Source of the DNA: Gliomastix tumulicola
Taxonomy: Eukaryota; Ascomycota; Sordariomycetes; Hypocreales; Bionectriaceae
Length of the DNA: 64,000 nt
Assembly: GCA_001599755.1 (NCBI GenBank)
Contig: BCHX01000004.1
Location: 3,472,001-3,536,000, forward strand
Reading direction: 5' to 3'
Both the position numbers and the translations under genes were made by a program. The notes under the pieces are model-generated. The model searched no databases and was not told where the DNA came from. It saw only the letters and a list, made by a program, of their open reading frames with translations. The stretch's first letter is position 1, and each line of letters begins with the position of its first letter. Of this stretch, positions 45,897-56,840 are shown in pieces.

Positions 45897-47075
45897 ATGC
45901 TCATCGGAATCTGCGGTAGTAAGTCCCCCCTATCGAGATGCCACAAGGAGCAGGGAGAAAACCGGCTAACCGGCCACGCACCTTCAAGGTATCTGCGCTG
46001 GGAAGAAGACGGTTGCACAGTATCTTATCGATCACCATGGCTTTGAGCGACTACACCTGCAGAAGCCCGAATCCGAGCCAGATTCACCGGAGAAATCGGA
46101 TGAGGACCCGTCGCCACCGAAAGGACGGCAGAGACAGGCCCCTCCGATCTTCACCGCGCCGGATGAGCTGCTCGAGTACGTCACCAAGAGGTGGCAAGAC
46201 CGCTTTGTCACGACAGACATCTCCTCCGAGACCGTTCTTGATGTGTTCGTCCGTCGGCCCTTCTTCATGCTCGTCTCCGTCGATGCGCCCTTGACAGTGC
46301 GCTGGCTGCGCTTTCGACGTCGGCAGGCTTCGGCGGCCCAGAATGGCGACAAGCCCCCGAGTCTGGAGCAGTTTGTCACGCGCAACGACGCTCACCTGTA
46401 CGACTACCGCACGAGTCTGCAGCATCTCATCTCCCGCGCCACGGTCCGCCTCCTCAACACCGCCTCATCCCTGGCCGACCTCTACGCCCACCTCGGCAAA
46501 CTCGACATCACCAACCCGGACCGCCTGCGCCCCGGCTGGGACACATACTTCATGGCTCTTGCCTCCCTCGCCTCGCAGCGCTCCAACTGCATGAAGCGGC
46601 GTGTAGGGTGTGTGCTTGTTGGTCCCGAGCGCCGTGTCATCAGTACAGGTTACAACGGTACGCCTCGTGGCCTCCGAAACTGCGCGGAGGGGGGATGCCC
46701 GCGCTGTAATGACGGTAGCGGCTCCGGCGTCGGGCTGGCCACGTGCCTTTGCATCCACGCTGAAGAGAACGCCCTTCTCGAGTCTGGGCGGGAGAGGATC
46801 AGGGATGGGTCGGTCCTGTACTGTGATACATGCCCGTGCCTGACATGCAGCATCAAGATTTGCCAGGTGGGCATTAGTGAGGTTGTGTACGCTCATGGCT
46901 ACAGCATGGATGGGGAGACGGCGGCGGTGTTCAGCCAGGCTGGGGTGAAGCTCCGCCAATTTATCCCGGTGAGTGCTTTGGCCCCCTCATGATTTATATG
47001 CTGGTCTTCGTGGCACTGACTATCTGACAGCCGCCTAACGGGTTGATCCATCTGGAAAAGTTGGACCTCCAGTGA
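45897..47075 (+). CDS. DCD1: Deoxycytidylate (dCMP) deaminase
   Basis: Exons 45897..45918, 45989..46968 and 47031..47075 give 348 aa. Exon 1 has only 22 nt; the donor GTAAGT rather than GTAGTA gives MLIGICGSICAGKKTVAQYL. That N-terminal part resembles a nucleotide-kinase P-loop, but the last hydroxyl residue is Lys (GKK), so ATP binding is doubtful. The cytidine-deaminase core carries the zinc site H264-A-E266 (HAEENALLE) and C291/C294 (PCLTC). The enzyme converts dCMP to dUMP, feeding thymidylate synthesis (family knowledge). The region between about 37 and 190 is fungus-specific linker. The last exon codes only 14 residues. Confidence 0.92.
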
Positions 47076-48630
47076 ACGCACTACGCAACGCATTCCAAAC
47101 GATTTTGCACAGCGAATATAGCGAGCATGAATCTTGGTTATACCGATATATGAGTTGACGCAATATCTGAGTTGATGAAAAGCTGATGCCTGCTGCCAAG
47201 TTCCTCCATGCTAGTCGATAACCTGAGACTGCGAACCCTCCTACCCTTGGAAGCTTCCTTCTCCTCGCCATTGGTCGAAACTCATGGAACTGAGAGCAGA
47301 CCTCCGATTCGCGGCAACCGATGCGACGACGTTCTGTACTAGCAGGAACATCACATGGAAGACTAGTAGACCTATGACTTCACCGATCGAGTGGAAGCCA
47401 AGCACCCCCAACGTTTCGCCACGGAAGCATGAAGTCCCCCCTCGGCAACACCAACCGAGAGCACCATGTATCTTGGGGGCGATGCTGCAGCCGGAATCAG
47501 AAAAGGCCGTGCCATACCCCTGCCGGCATCTGGACGCATGCAGACCCTGACCGGAACATAGCGTGATGCCATTCCTGCTCAGGGGCACGGACGCACTGGC
47601 GGGGAGTTAGATATCCGGGGTAGTGGCCAACTCGAGTCTGGTGACCAGGAGGTCGGGTTGGGAAACCAACAGCGGCGGAGGCGAATACCGACACGATAGT
47701 TCCAGTTCTAGACTTCGCTTCGCGGCTTCATCAGAATTCCCCCACACCTTCATGGTCCTTGTCCTGGTATGAAGGGACCACATTTCCCTATGGGTTGGCA
47801 TGGGTTTGCATGAGCTCGATGAGGCTCGGAGACGTTGCCAGCAGTGGGGAGTTGGGGTCTTGGTTCTGGGGCAACACCCGTCATTGTGGTTCGCTGTGTT
47901 GGTTGATAAGCCTGATGCAGTCCCCGGAAGTCGATATTCCCGGCGACTGTGTGACGTTATGATGCTCAAAGGATGGATTCTCCTTGCATTCGGTAAGTGT
48001 TGATCAGGTAGGAGTGTGTTGGGGGCCGCCGTGTAGGGCATATGATGTCCTGGAACAGCTTCAACTTCAGCTGTAGCGGCTTCTTCCTCACGATGACTAC
48101 ACATGGTATGATAACCAAGGATGATGCTACTCCCCTCGTATCACTCATTCCGTACCGTCAAAGGAGCCTTCTAGACCGTCGACTGCTCATTATCTTCGAT
48201 TGTCGGTGATGGTATGGATGTCATTCGCGGTCTCATTCAGCGCGGGGAGCTATATTGCCGTGCTAGTCGCCCTTCCCCATGCGGAGAAATAAGCTATCAC
48301 CGCGGAAGGAGGCCGCCACTGGACTGCAAAACAAAATCCCGTGCAGACACACACACCACATGACCATGATTGTGCACGTCCACTCACATTCGCCATGGGG
48401 ATTGGTCCAACCCCGCATCCTGGGCGAGGCAGAAGGAGAAATAAAGCTGGTGATGGAGGTTGGAGTGTCATTGGCCATTGCGGGTTGTTTTTCTTCTGCC
48501 AGCTGCCGAGACGAGCTATGCGAGGTAGCATTTAGCTCGGCCGAGTTGACTTAGTTAGTCGGCTCAGCGGAGGCCAATGCACGCTGCGCTATTCGACTTG
48601 CTATTCTTACTACTTCCGTGTCCCAGCCCA

Positions 48631-48654
48631 TGTACCTGTACCTGTACCTGTACC
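48631..48654. repeat. (TGTACC)4 hexanucleotide repeat
   Basis: Four exact tandem copies in the intergenic region. The unit is partly palindromic (GTAC). Confidence 0.9.
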
Positions 48655-49940
48655 TGGAGGATTGTCGCTCAAAGGCACTACTGCGTTGTGGCTGTCAATA
48701 ATTGACAGTGCCGAGTCTTTTTATCTTGCTCTTTGCTCTGGATCTTCCTCAGTTTACGACGCGTCCAATGGTTGAGACAGGAAACTCGTTTAAAAACAAG
48801 TCTTCTGAGTCATCCAGTCCGGGGAACATCAGGGTCAAAGTCCAAATCCTCCCTCCTCCCGGTATGGACGGAGCCACGGGGGACCACGGCCAATAGTCGG
48901 TGATCTCCCCATGCGTTGCCCATGCAATTTTGCTCGCTGCCTCCGCTTTCACCCGCCGCTAATCACTGCCCTACAAGACCTGGGCATGGACTTGGCCTCG
49001 ACTGAGTCTGTCGAGGACTTTGGCAGGAACTAGTCGTGGTGAGGCGCATCTCTCTGTGACGAGTGCATGGGTTGGCTGCTTGGCGCTTTGTGCTGGCAGT
49101 GAGTGGCAGTGGCATGTTCCAATGGCGGGTTAGGGCTAGGATGCCTCTCTCTGGGATGCTGTCGAAGCTGCTGAAGCTGCTGTCGCTGTGAAGGAAGAAG
49201 CTGGGCTTCGAATGTTACGAGTATGGAATGCGCCCAAGTGTCTGGCCGGCAGAGACACGAAACAAGAAACAGACACACCGAACCCCGTCGGAGCCAGCGC
49301 AAAACCCTCTCCCTGTCAGAGTGCATAGTTAGATAACACAGACAAGGGAATTGATTGACCGCACAACGCCACAGCGCTTGGCGAGGACAACCAGGGGACT
49401 CAAGTCCTAAATCCTCAATGCTAATTGAACCCCGAGACCGAGTGACCAAGCGTCCGGCTGTACCGGTACTTACGGCAGCCTCGCAACGTCTTCCACCTCC
49501 CTGTCCAGGCCCTGCAGGTAAGCCCGCCCCTAGAGCACGAGCTAAGGCGCCCCCCCCCTCCCTCCCCCCGTTTGCGAACCAACACACACACCACTCCCAC
49601 TATCTTTTGCTCGTGCTTCTTCATGTCCCCGGTCCGTCTGTGCGTCCTCCAGAATGAAGGAAACTCCAGAGCGAGGAAGCGAGCGGCAAAGCAAGGAAGG
49701 ATGGGGTTCGGACCTCCGCCCACCCCCTTGTCTGCTGCTTGCTTCTGCCCATCGACTCGGCGTGGGGTTTAATATCTACCCGTTGACTGTGCCTCGTCTG
49801 GATTTCCTTCGTGCAGCTGATAGCTCGAGACAAGGTATATATATGATCGCCAGTCCACCTCCCCCCCAGCTTCCTCCCGGACGCGGTTGCTGTTCAATTG
49901 ACTCTGGTACCCTCTTGTCTTCCTGTCTCGGGGCCTCCCC

Positions 49941-49948
49941 TTTATATA
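49941..49948 (+). promoter_or_regulatory. TATA-like box of the sugar transporter
   Basis: TTTATATA, about 80 nt before the ATG. A second run of TA at 49835-49843 lies about 190 nt upstream and could serve instead. Confidence 0.4.
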
Positions 49949-50027
49949 CTGCTCCTCTCCTGAGCAACAGCGCATAGGTAAAGCTAGCGGCTCATATTGT
50001 TAATCCTCTGCATCCCTCTCGCCCATC

Positions 50028-52037
50028 ATGGTGTCGGCCGAACAGAAGGACACCATCCACGTCGAGGATGGCTCTCGCTCCGATTCGCACGACGGCGCCA
50101 GCCCTATTGATGGCTCTGTCCCTGCCATCCACAACAAGGCCGTCATCAACAATGCTGCGGAGAACGTCAAGTTCGAGCACAACATCACCATTCGCCAGGC
50201 CATCCGGTACTACAAATGGGCCATTTTCTGGTGTCTGGCGGTCAGGTATGTCATGGTTACATTGCCCCCCGCCCTCCCTCCTCCTCGGTAAAGTGAGACA
50301 CGCTGACAGGATGTGATCCCGCAGCATGACTGTCGTGATGGAGGGATACGACACGATTCTCATTGGCAACTTCTGGGCGTACCCGACCTTCCAGAAGAAA
50401 TATGGCCGATGGGTTGGCGTGACTGAGACTACCCGCTCTGGCTACCAGCTCACTCCCGCCTGGCAGGCTGGCCTGGGCAATGCCGCTGGTGTTGGTGCCT
50501 TCTTTGGTCAGTTGACTTCTCGCGACGTCTTAGGGGGGCAGAAGCAGCCTTACTAACGAGTGCGCTTTGTAGGTGGCATCATGAACGGGTGGCTCGTCAA
50601 CCGTTTCGGTCAGCGCAACACCATCCTGGGAGGGCTCATGGCCCTGTCCTGCTTCATCTTCATCGTCTTCTTCGCGACCGGGCCTGTGATGCTCTGCGTC
50701 GGCCAGATCCTCTGCGGCCTCCCCTGGGGCATCTTCGCCACCTCGGCTCCCGCCTACGCCAGTGAGATGCTGCCCATGGTGCTGCGTGTCTACTTCACCA
50801 GCTGGGCCAACATGTGCTTCATCATCGGGCAGTTCCTCGCCGCGGGAGTCCTGCGTGCCTGCCTGGTCCGCACCGACCAATGGGGCTACCGGATTCCCTT
50901 TGCGCTGCAGGTGAGTGCTGCCCTTTGCTAGTCTGTTCCAACCAACCTCGACCCGGGGAAAAACTGACCGCCGTGGCTGTCTTCTAGTGGTTCTGGCCTC
51001 TCTGGCTGATCCCTCTGCTCTTCTTCGCCCCCGAGTCGCCCTGGCATCTCGTCCGCAAGGGCCGCCTCGAGGAAGCCGAGGCCTCGCTCCGCCGCCTCCA
51101 GAGCCCGGACTGCCCCATCGACGCGAAGCAGACCCTCGCCACCATCGTGTACACCAACAACCTCGAGGAGGAGCTCAGCGTCGGCACGTCGTACCGCGAC
51201 TGCTTCAAGGGCTTCGAGCTGCGCAGGACCGAGATCGCCTGCCTCACCTTCATGGGCCAGGTCATGTGCGGCACGCCCATCGCCTACAACGCGACCTACT
51301 TCTACGAGCAGATCGGCCTCGAGTCCAACAAGATCTACAACCTCAACATCGGCGGCTACGCCCTGGCCCTCGGCGCGGCGTTTTGCAGCTGGGTCTTCGT
51401 CATGCCGCACTTTGGCCGACGGATCACCTACCTCTGGGGTTCCTTCACCATGTTCACGATCCTGTACATCGTTGGCATTCTCACGTCGTTCAAGAAGGTG
51501 GGCGATGTCGCCGAGGCCCAGGCGTACCTGACGCTCGTCTGGAAGACCACCTACCAGCTTTCTTCCGGCCAGCTTGGTTGGGCTATCCCGGCCGAGGTGG
51601 GCAGCACCAGGCTCCGTCAGAAGACGGTCGTCCTCGGGCGTAACGCCTACTATATCCTCTTCGTCATCGGCGGTGTCCTGCAGCCGTATTTCATGAACCC
51701 CGCTGCCTGGAACGTCGGCGGTCGTACTGGTAAGTCTTGCCCCCCCCCCCCAAAAGCAGCCTAAATGATCCATCACGCGTCTCGTCTACACCTCCTTGTT
51801 GTCTCAAGAGACCGTTCCACTGATTCGTATTCACCAACAGCCTTCGTCTGGGGCTCCACTGCTCTGCTCTTCTTCATCTGGGCCTTCTTCCGCCTCCCCG
51901 AGACCAAGGACCGCACCTTCGAGCAGCTCGACGTGCTCTTCGCGAAGAAGGTCTCGGCCCGCAAGTTCGCGACGACGGATGTCAACGCCTTCGACGAGCA
52001 CGAGACGGGCGAGCTCAAGCAGGCCTACAATGCTTGA
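50028..52037 (+). CDS. MFS sugar transporter, alpha-glucoside/maltose permease type
   Basis: Exons 50028..50245, 50325..50506, 50573..50910, 50988..51729 and 51841..52037 give 558 aa. Signatures are MTVVMEGYDTILIGNF in helix 1, NGWLVNRFGQRNTILGG (MFS loop 2-3), APAYASEMLP, APESPWHLVRKGR after helix 6, and LPETKDRTFEQLDVLF after helix 12, the PETK motif of the sugar-porter family. The helix-1 VVMEGYDT and N-terminal layout are typical of fungal H+-coupled alpha-glucoside permeases (family knowledge); the exact sugar is inferred. The N-terminal about 55 residues are cytosolic and polar. The gene lies beside an acetyltransferase and a Dal5-type permease but on the opposite strand. Confidence 0.9.
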
Positions 52038-52517
52038 TGAGCACATGTGAAATATGGAAAGGACCTTTGTAGCGATCATGTGTCTCTCGCTTTTTTGGGA
52101 TGCTGACTGCAGTTGTTCCGGGTAATAGTGTGATGGTATGGCATGACGTATTTCTTGGATATCGGTATGGCGTTTCCCTGCACATAATCGCACCGGAGAC
52201 GCTTCGTTGATAGGTAAAATGCTTGGATACCCCTCGTCTCTTTCCCACAGATTTTGCGTGAATGACTCCCTAAGTACTGTAAGTGTGACACAATCATGCT
52301 CGGGCCCCTTGACATGTGCTTGCTTGACGCCTTGAACTTTGATCCTGGGTCCGTTGGAAAAGGTAATCGCCGAGATTTGACAGACATGGCCGGGTCAGCC
52401 GGTGCGGGATATATCAAGACAACTCGATCATAGCAGTCCTCACAGCTCGTCTTCTCGCACAGCGATGGGTATTGCTGTGCTGCAACTACTGGTTTAGCGA
52501 CACATCTTGACATCAAA
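52038..52517. other. Spacer before tRNA-Glu
   Basis: Transporter 3' UTR and tRNA 5' flank. No coding feature seen. Confidence 0.5.
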
Positions 52518-52607
52518 TCCGGTATGGTGTAGTGGCCAACATTTCGCGCTCTCAAAACCTGAGGGATTCATTCCGCGGAGCCCGGGGTTCGATTCCCCGT
52601 ACCGGAG
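52518..52607 (+). tRNA. tRNA-Glu(CTC) with an 18-nt intron
   Basis: Acceptor arms TCCGGTA and TACCGGA pair fully. The D-arm TGGTGTAGTGGCC matches the A box. The anticodon stem TCGCG pairs with CGCGG (one G-T pair). The T-arm CGGGG-TTCGATT-CCCCG holds the B box, and the discriminator is G. The anticodon is CTC; the extra bases between position 37 and the 3' stem form an intron in the canonical place, leaving a 72-nt mature tRNA. A T-rich run follows as Pol III terminator. This is the only tRNA I found in the window. Confidence 0.88.
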
Positions 52608-52923
52608 ATTTTCTTTTGCCTCTTTCAGAAGATGTACATTATTTTTTTCCCTTCCTCGTCAGTGAATACTTATTATCAGTTACTTTTTGAACACCTATGT
52701 TAAGTAGGTACAGTGTGTAAGTCCATCGGTGGACTTGCGTTGGTTGGGATGAATCTCCGACGAGATATTCCATGATAGATAGATAGCATCTTCTCCAGCT
52801 GCACTGTTTTGCAGAGTTCCAGATACACTCGACAGCTGGGGCGTCATCCTTTGCTCGACTAGAAAGAGCAAACATATTACAGCTTCCATTATTGCAACGG
52901 CCCCCTTTTTCTGACTCGCAACC
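52608..52923. other. Spacer, tRNA to acetyltransferase 3' end
   Basis: T-rich at the left (Pol III terminator at about 52609-52617), otherwise featureless. Confidence 0.5.
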
Positions 52924-54374
52924 CTAGTTCACATTCTTCTTCTCCCCATTTTCCTTTCCATTTTCGTTTCTGTAGTCCAGTGACCCATGAAGATGCTCCG
53001 AGAAACGATCAATGACGCCCCTAATCAGCTCCTCCTCAGCCACGCCCTCCTGCCACGAGAAGCAGAACCCAAGGCGGCCGTCCCGCCCCGTGGCCACGCT
53101 CACCTTCAACGCAGCCGAGCACGCGCTGGCGCTCTGGCTGAACAGCAGACTCTCGATGCGCGCGCTGGGCCCGTCGTCGTGCCCGGACTTGGACAGCGCG
53201 CCGACGTTGCTCAGCTCCCACGCCGCCCAGCGCCTGCGGCCGAGCTTCTTCCGGAACCAGGCGGCCAGGTCGGGGACGAGGCGTAGGTAGGCCGTCGCCT
53301 GGTCCGCGCCCTGGCTGCTCACGATGCCGTCCATGGTGCGCTTGGTGCGCGCGCTGTCGGCCCAGACGTCGGCCCCGCGCCGCTCGTAGCCTTCCCTGAA
53401 GACGCCGACGTACACGCCCATGCTCCACTCGTCGACGACGTCCTCGGGCAGGAAGCGCCGCAGCGACACGGCGCAGTCGCCGTAGACGGACGTGAAGCGC
53501 TCCGGGACGACGTGGAAGAAGGACTCGGCGAGGAGGGCCATGAGCAGCGCCGTCACCGACGTCTTCTCCTCGCGGCAGCGCGTCGCGAGCCTGTGCGTGA
53601 CCACGTCCGCCGTCCAGAAGGAGCGCACGCGGGTCCGCACGGGCACCGTCTGCACCGCGCCGCTCCAGACGGTCTCGGGCGGCTCCCCCTCGATCTTCTG
53701 CCGGGCGATGAAGGCCGGCGACACCGGGAAGTGGTGCAGCTCCTCGGCCGAGGGCAGCAGCGGCTTCGCCGGCAGCGAGACGACACCCGGCGCGCGGCTG
53801 CTGCAGACGTGCGTCATGGCCTGCTCCAGCGCCTGCTGGAACACGACGGCGCTCTTGGTGTCCATCAGCGCGTGGTGGAAGCACAGGCAGACGGAGAACT
53901 TGGCCACGTGCGACCGCCCGTCGAACACGTGCAGCCGCCAGAAGGGCGTCAGCGGCGCGTGGTCCAGCAGGAACGGCTCGTTGTGCTGCGCCTCGAGCAC
54001 CCTGTCGAGCGTCGTCTGGAAGTCGGTGCCGCGCGGGCACTCCTGGACGGTGACGGTGGCGTCGAGGTCGATCTCGGCGAGATGGACAAAGTGCGGATCG
54101 CAGAAGCCGTCTGTGACGGGGACGGCGGAGAGGATCGGGTGCTCGGCGACGACGGTGCTCAGGGCCGCCGTCAGCTTGGCCTTGAGCGGGTCGGAGCTGG
54201 GGTCCTCGTAGATGGCTGTGAGGCAGACATTGTTGTAGATGCCGAGCTGGCTTCGGACTGTCGAGAATTGCTCGAGTGTGCCTGTTGCGCGTCTCAGTGA
54301 GCTGTCGCGCCGAGGTTGAGAGCGGACATACCGAGTGGTCGGAGGATCTGCAGCGACTTGTTTCCACGACCCAT
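52924..54374 (-). CDS. Alcohol-acetyltransferase-family acyltransferase
   Basis: Exons 54332..54374 and 52924..54281 give 466 aa across a 50-nt intron. The N-terminus (LRPLGTLEQFSTVRSQLGIYNNV) is characteristic of the fungal AATase family. The HHALMD motif at about residue 150 supplies the HxxxD catalytic histidine of the BAHD/condensation-like fold. A later WELSNVGALSKSG supplies the DFGWG-like structural turn region. Such enzymes transfer acetyl or acyl groups from CoA to alcohols or amines (family knowledge); substrate unknown. The long GC-rich exon produces open frames in several other registers. It is co-directional with the Dal5-type permease upstream (414-bp gap), which would fit joint use. 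Confidence 0.85.
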
Positions 54375-54788
54375 GATGAGACTATCTATGGAGGAGTCCA
54401 CTGATGTCAGACAATCGATACTAATCACACATCGATCTCAGCGGTCGGGGTGAAAAGACGGTGGTTTGTGAGGTTCATGGATTGACTTCACGACTCCACC
54501 GACGGAGGAGGGCATAACGACAATACATAACCATTACGCCCTTCTAATGACACAGCCAAGAAAGAACAATCCCCCCCCCCCTCCCTCCCAGAGATGCTCG
54601 GAAATAGATCGGCAGTTCTGCGCTTTAGACTTCAAGCTAGACACGGAGTATATATGTTGACAGATCCGATCCGGTCCGTTCCGCTTGTCAACGCTGACCA
54701 TAGCCTCCACCTGAGAACATACAAAGCCCCCATGGGAGTCGCCCGCCGAGAAGAAGGAAGCGAAGTCGTCGCTCAATGAAGCTCTTCC
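54375..54788. other. Promoter of the acetyltransferase gene / permease 3' flank
   Basis: Holds TATATAT at 54649-54655, about 275 bp before the acetyltransferase ATG, and a C10 run near 54571. Confidence 0.45.
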
Positions 54789-56748
54789 TCAGAGCCTGAA
54801 GCGGAACCCGTGCTCGACAGCCTCGCCCGGCGCCGAGTTCAGAGCGCCCTCAACAGCCTCTCCTCGATCGAGCTTCTTGTTCAGCCTAGCCAGCATCGTC
54901 CTCATCACGAACGCAGCGGAAATGGCCAGCCCGGCCATCACACAGTTGTGGATAAAGGCTCCCGTGTATCGGGGCGAGGCCGACGCCGGGTAGAGATAAC
55001 TGGCGTAGATGGATGCGCAGTTGGAGATGGCGTTGATGAAGGCGAGAGCCGCTGCACGCTTAGCCGGGGGACGAGGCATCGAGTTACTGATCCACGCGAG
55101 GGCGGTCGTGTAGCCTGAGTACAGTCCGCTGATCTGTATACCGTGTCAGAAAACTTGTTTGTCTGGGCGCTGCACGGAGAAGCTCTCGGATCTTACCATC
55201 AACATCATGGCCACGTAGCGCGCTGCCACGTTGGTGGTGGCTGCAGCGATGATGAACGTAGCGATGGCTAGACACAGGGGAATGGTGATGTGGAAGAATC
55301 GCTCGCCCGTCCTGTCGGCATGCCACGCGTTGGCAAAGGTCGTGATGACGCCGAGGATGTAGGGAGGGCTCGTAAGGACAAGAGTGAGGATGTTGTCATA
55401 CCCGAGAGTCTTTACGACGGTCGGGAAGAAGTTGGTGACAGAGGCCGCTGCGACGTTGCCGAATACCAGCAGAAGCTGCTTCTCATTAGCACATATTCTT
55501 GTCCCGATGAAAATGGACCTTTAAATCTGCCAGGGGTAGTACTTACCAGCACCCACATCTTGACATCCTTGAGCGCGAGGATGAAGCCGTGGAACAAGCT
55601 CTGGTCCTCGCTGGCAGTCCAATCGTCCTGGCCGATATCCTCCTCGAGTCGCCAAACGGCCAGAGCCACCTCCTCCTCGGTCAGCCAGGTCGTTGTTCTC
55701 GGGAAGTTGGGCAGGACGAAGAACGCTGCCAGCGCGACGGCAACGGTGATGACACCTTCGATGATGAAGAGCCACCTCCACGCGCGGAGTCCAAGCTCGC
55801 CGTCCATGTTATTCGTGATGCCCGCGGCGATTAGACCTGAGAATGCGCCGGAGATGAGTGAGCCTGCGTACAGGTAGGTCGTCCTGACACCGAGTTCCTC
55901 GCGAGTGTACCAGCAGCTGAGATAGTAGAGGCATCCCGGCTATTGTCTGTCAGCTTTGCTTTGCTGTGTTGGTATGAGCTGAGCGCTGTGGACATACGAA
56001 GTAGGTGGCCTCGACGAACCCGAGGAAGAATCGAGCAACCAGCAGGCCAGCAAATGAATGGCAGGCAGCTGTGGCGGCTGAAATCACGCCCCAGATCACC
56101 ATCTGCGCTCGCGTTAGTATACGTTACTCTGTGGTGCTGTGTACTCTCGTATCCTAGACATACCGAGATGGGCAGATAGAGAGCCGGCTTCCCCAGCTTG
56201 TTGAGGATCAGATTCGAGGGGACCTGCATGAGAATATAGCTTCAAAGAGGTTAGCACCCGACAAAGTGCTTAGACGGGATTGAAAAGACATACCCGACGA
56301 ATAAGATGCTGACGGAAGTCTAGATCAGACACGTTAGTCTCTCGAGCTGCAACAGAGCAGACCTTGGTTTCTTACCGCGAATTCAACACCGTTCTCGTCG
56401 AGATTGAGATCCTCCTCGAGTCCTGCGAAACGCGCTGCTGCGATATTGTTTCTTTATTCGCGGTTAGCCTGCGCCGCGACAAGGCCATCTGTCTTATGTA
56501 GATAAAACCCACCGGTCGATATAATTCAAAATGTACATGATAATGATCATCGGCAGGAGTCGAAGGTCGATTTTCCGTCGCAGCTTCTTCTCGAACTCGG
56601 CGCGCTCCTCGTCGGTCATGGATCGGAGAATCTCTGGGGGCTCGAGCCCTCTCTGCTTCGCGGCCGCATTTCGGGCATGCGTCTCTTCGAAATCGGCAGA
56701 GGGGCCGGCCCGGGGAGCTGCCTCAATGTTGTTGCTGGTGTCCGCCAT
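54789..56748 (-). CDS. Dal5/TNA1-type MFS anion permease
   Basis: Eight exons on the minus strand: 56513..56748, 56376..56451, 56294..56319, 56164..56239, 55998..56102, 55547..55939, 55197..55475 and 54789..55133, giving 511 aa. The acceptor of exon 7 is slightly uncertain (CAG chosen, giving LLLVFGNVAAA). Family signatures are IIIMYILNYIDRNNIAAAR in helix 1, TSVSILFVGYILMQVPSNLILNK, ARFFLGFVEATYFPGCLYYLSCWYTREELGVR, LRAWRWLFIIEGVITV and LTSPPYILGV. This is the anion:cation-symporter family, which includes allantoate, nicotinate and vitamin transporters (family knowledge). The substrate cannot be assigned. Many short exons of 26-105 nt are typical of this family in Pezizomycotina. A GGA-rich tract lies in the leader or promoter. 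Confidence 0.9.
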
Positions 56749-56807
56749 GGTGTCTTGCTGTGATGGTGATGGGGGAAGGAAACAGCGTGGGAGCTTCGTG
56801 ACGGGGG

Positions 56808-56840
56808 GGAGGAGGAGGAGGAGGAGGAGGAGGAGGAGGA
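56808..56840. repeat. (GGA)11 tract upstream of the Dal5-type permease
   Basis: Eleven GGA units, 60-92 bp before the permease ATG. On the mRNA strand it is a TCC pyrimidine tract, a form often seen in fungal promoters and leaders. Confidence 0.9.

Larger units (their letters stand above)
47076..50027. other. 3-kb spacer upstream of the sugar transporter
   Basis: No supported gene. Holds a (TGTACC)4 repeat at 48631-48654, and near the right end TATATATAT at 49835-49843 and TTTATATA at 49941-49948, plus one CreA-like GTGGGG near 49764. Several unrelated frames on both strands lack domains. Confidence 0.45.

Noticed and set aside
47241..48104. Several frames downstream of dCMP deaminase
   Set aside because: None extends through plausible splice sites into a recognisable protein; left as intergenic.
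53036..54367. 443-aa frame overlapping the acetyltransferase in another register
   Set aside because: Arg/Pro/Ala-rich and lacks motifs; the chosen frame holds HHALMD and spliced family N-terminus.
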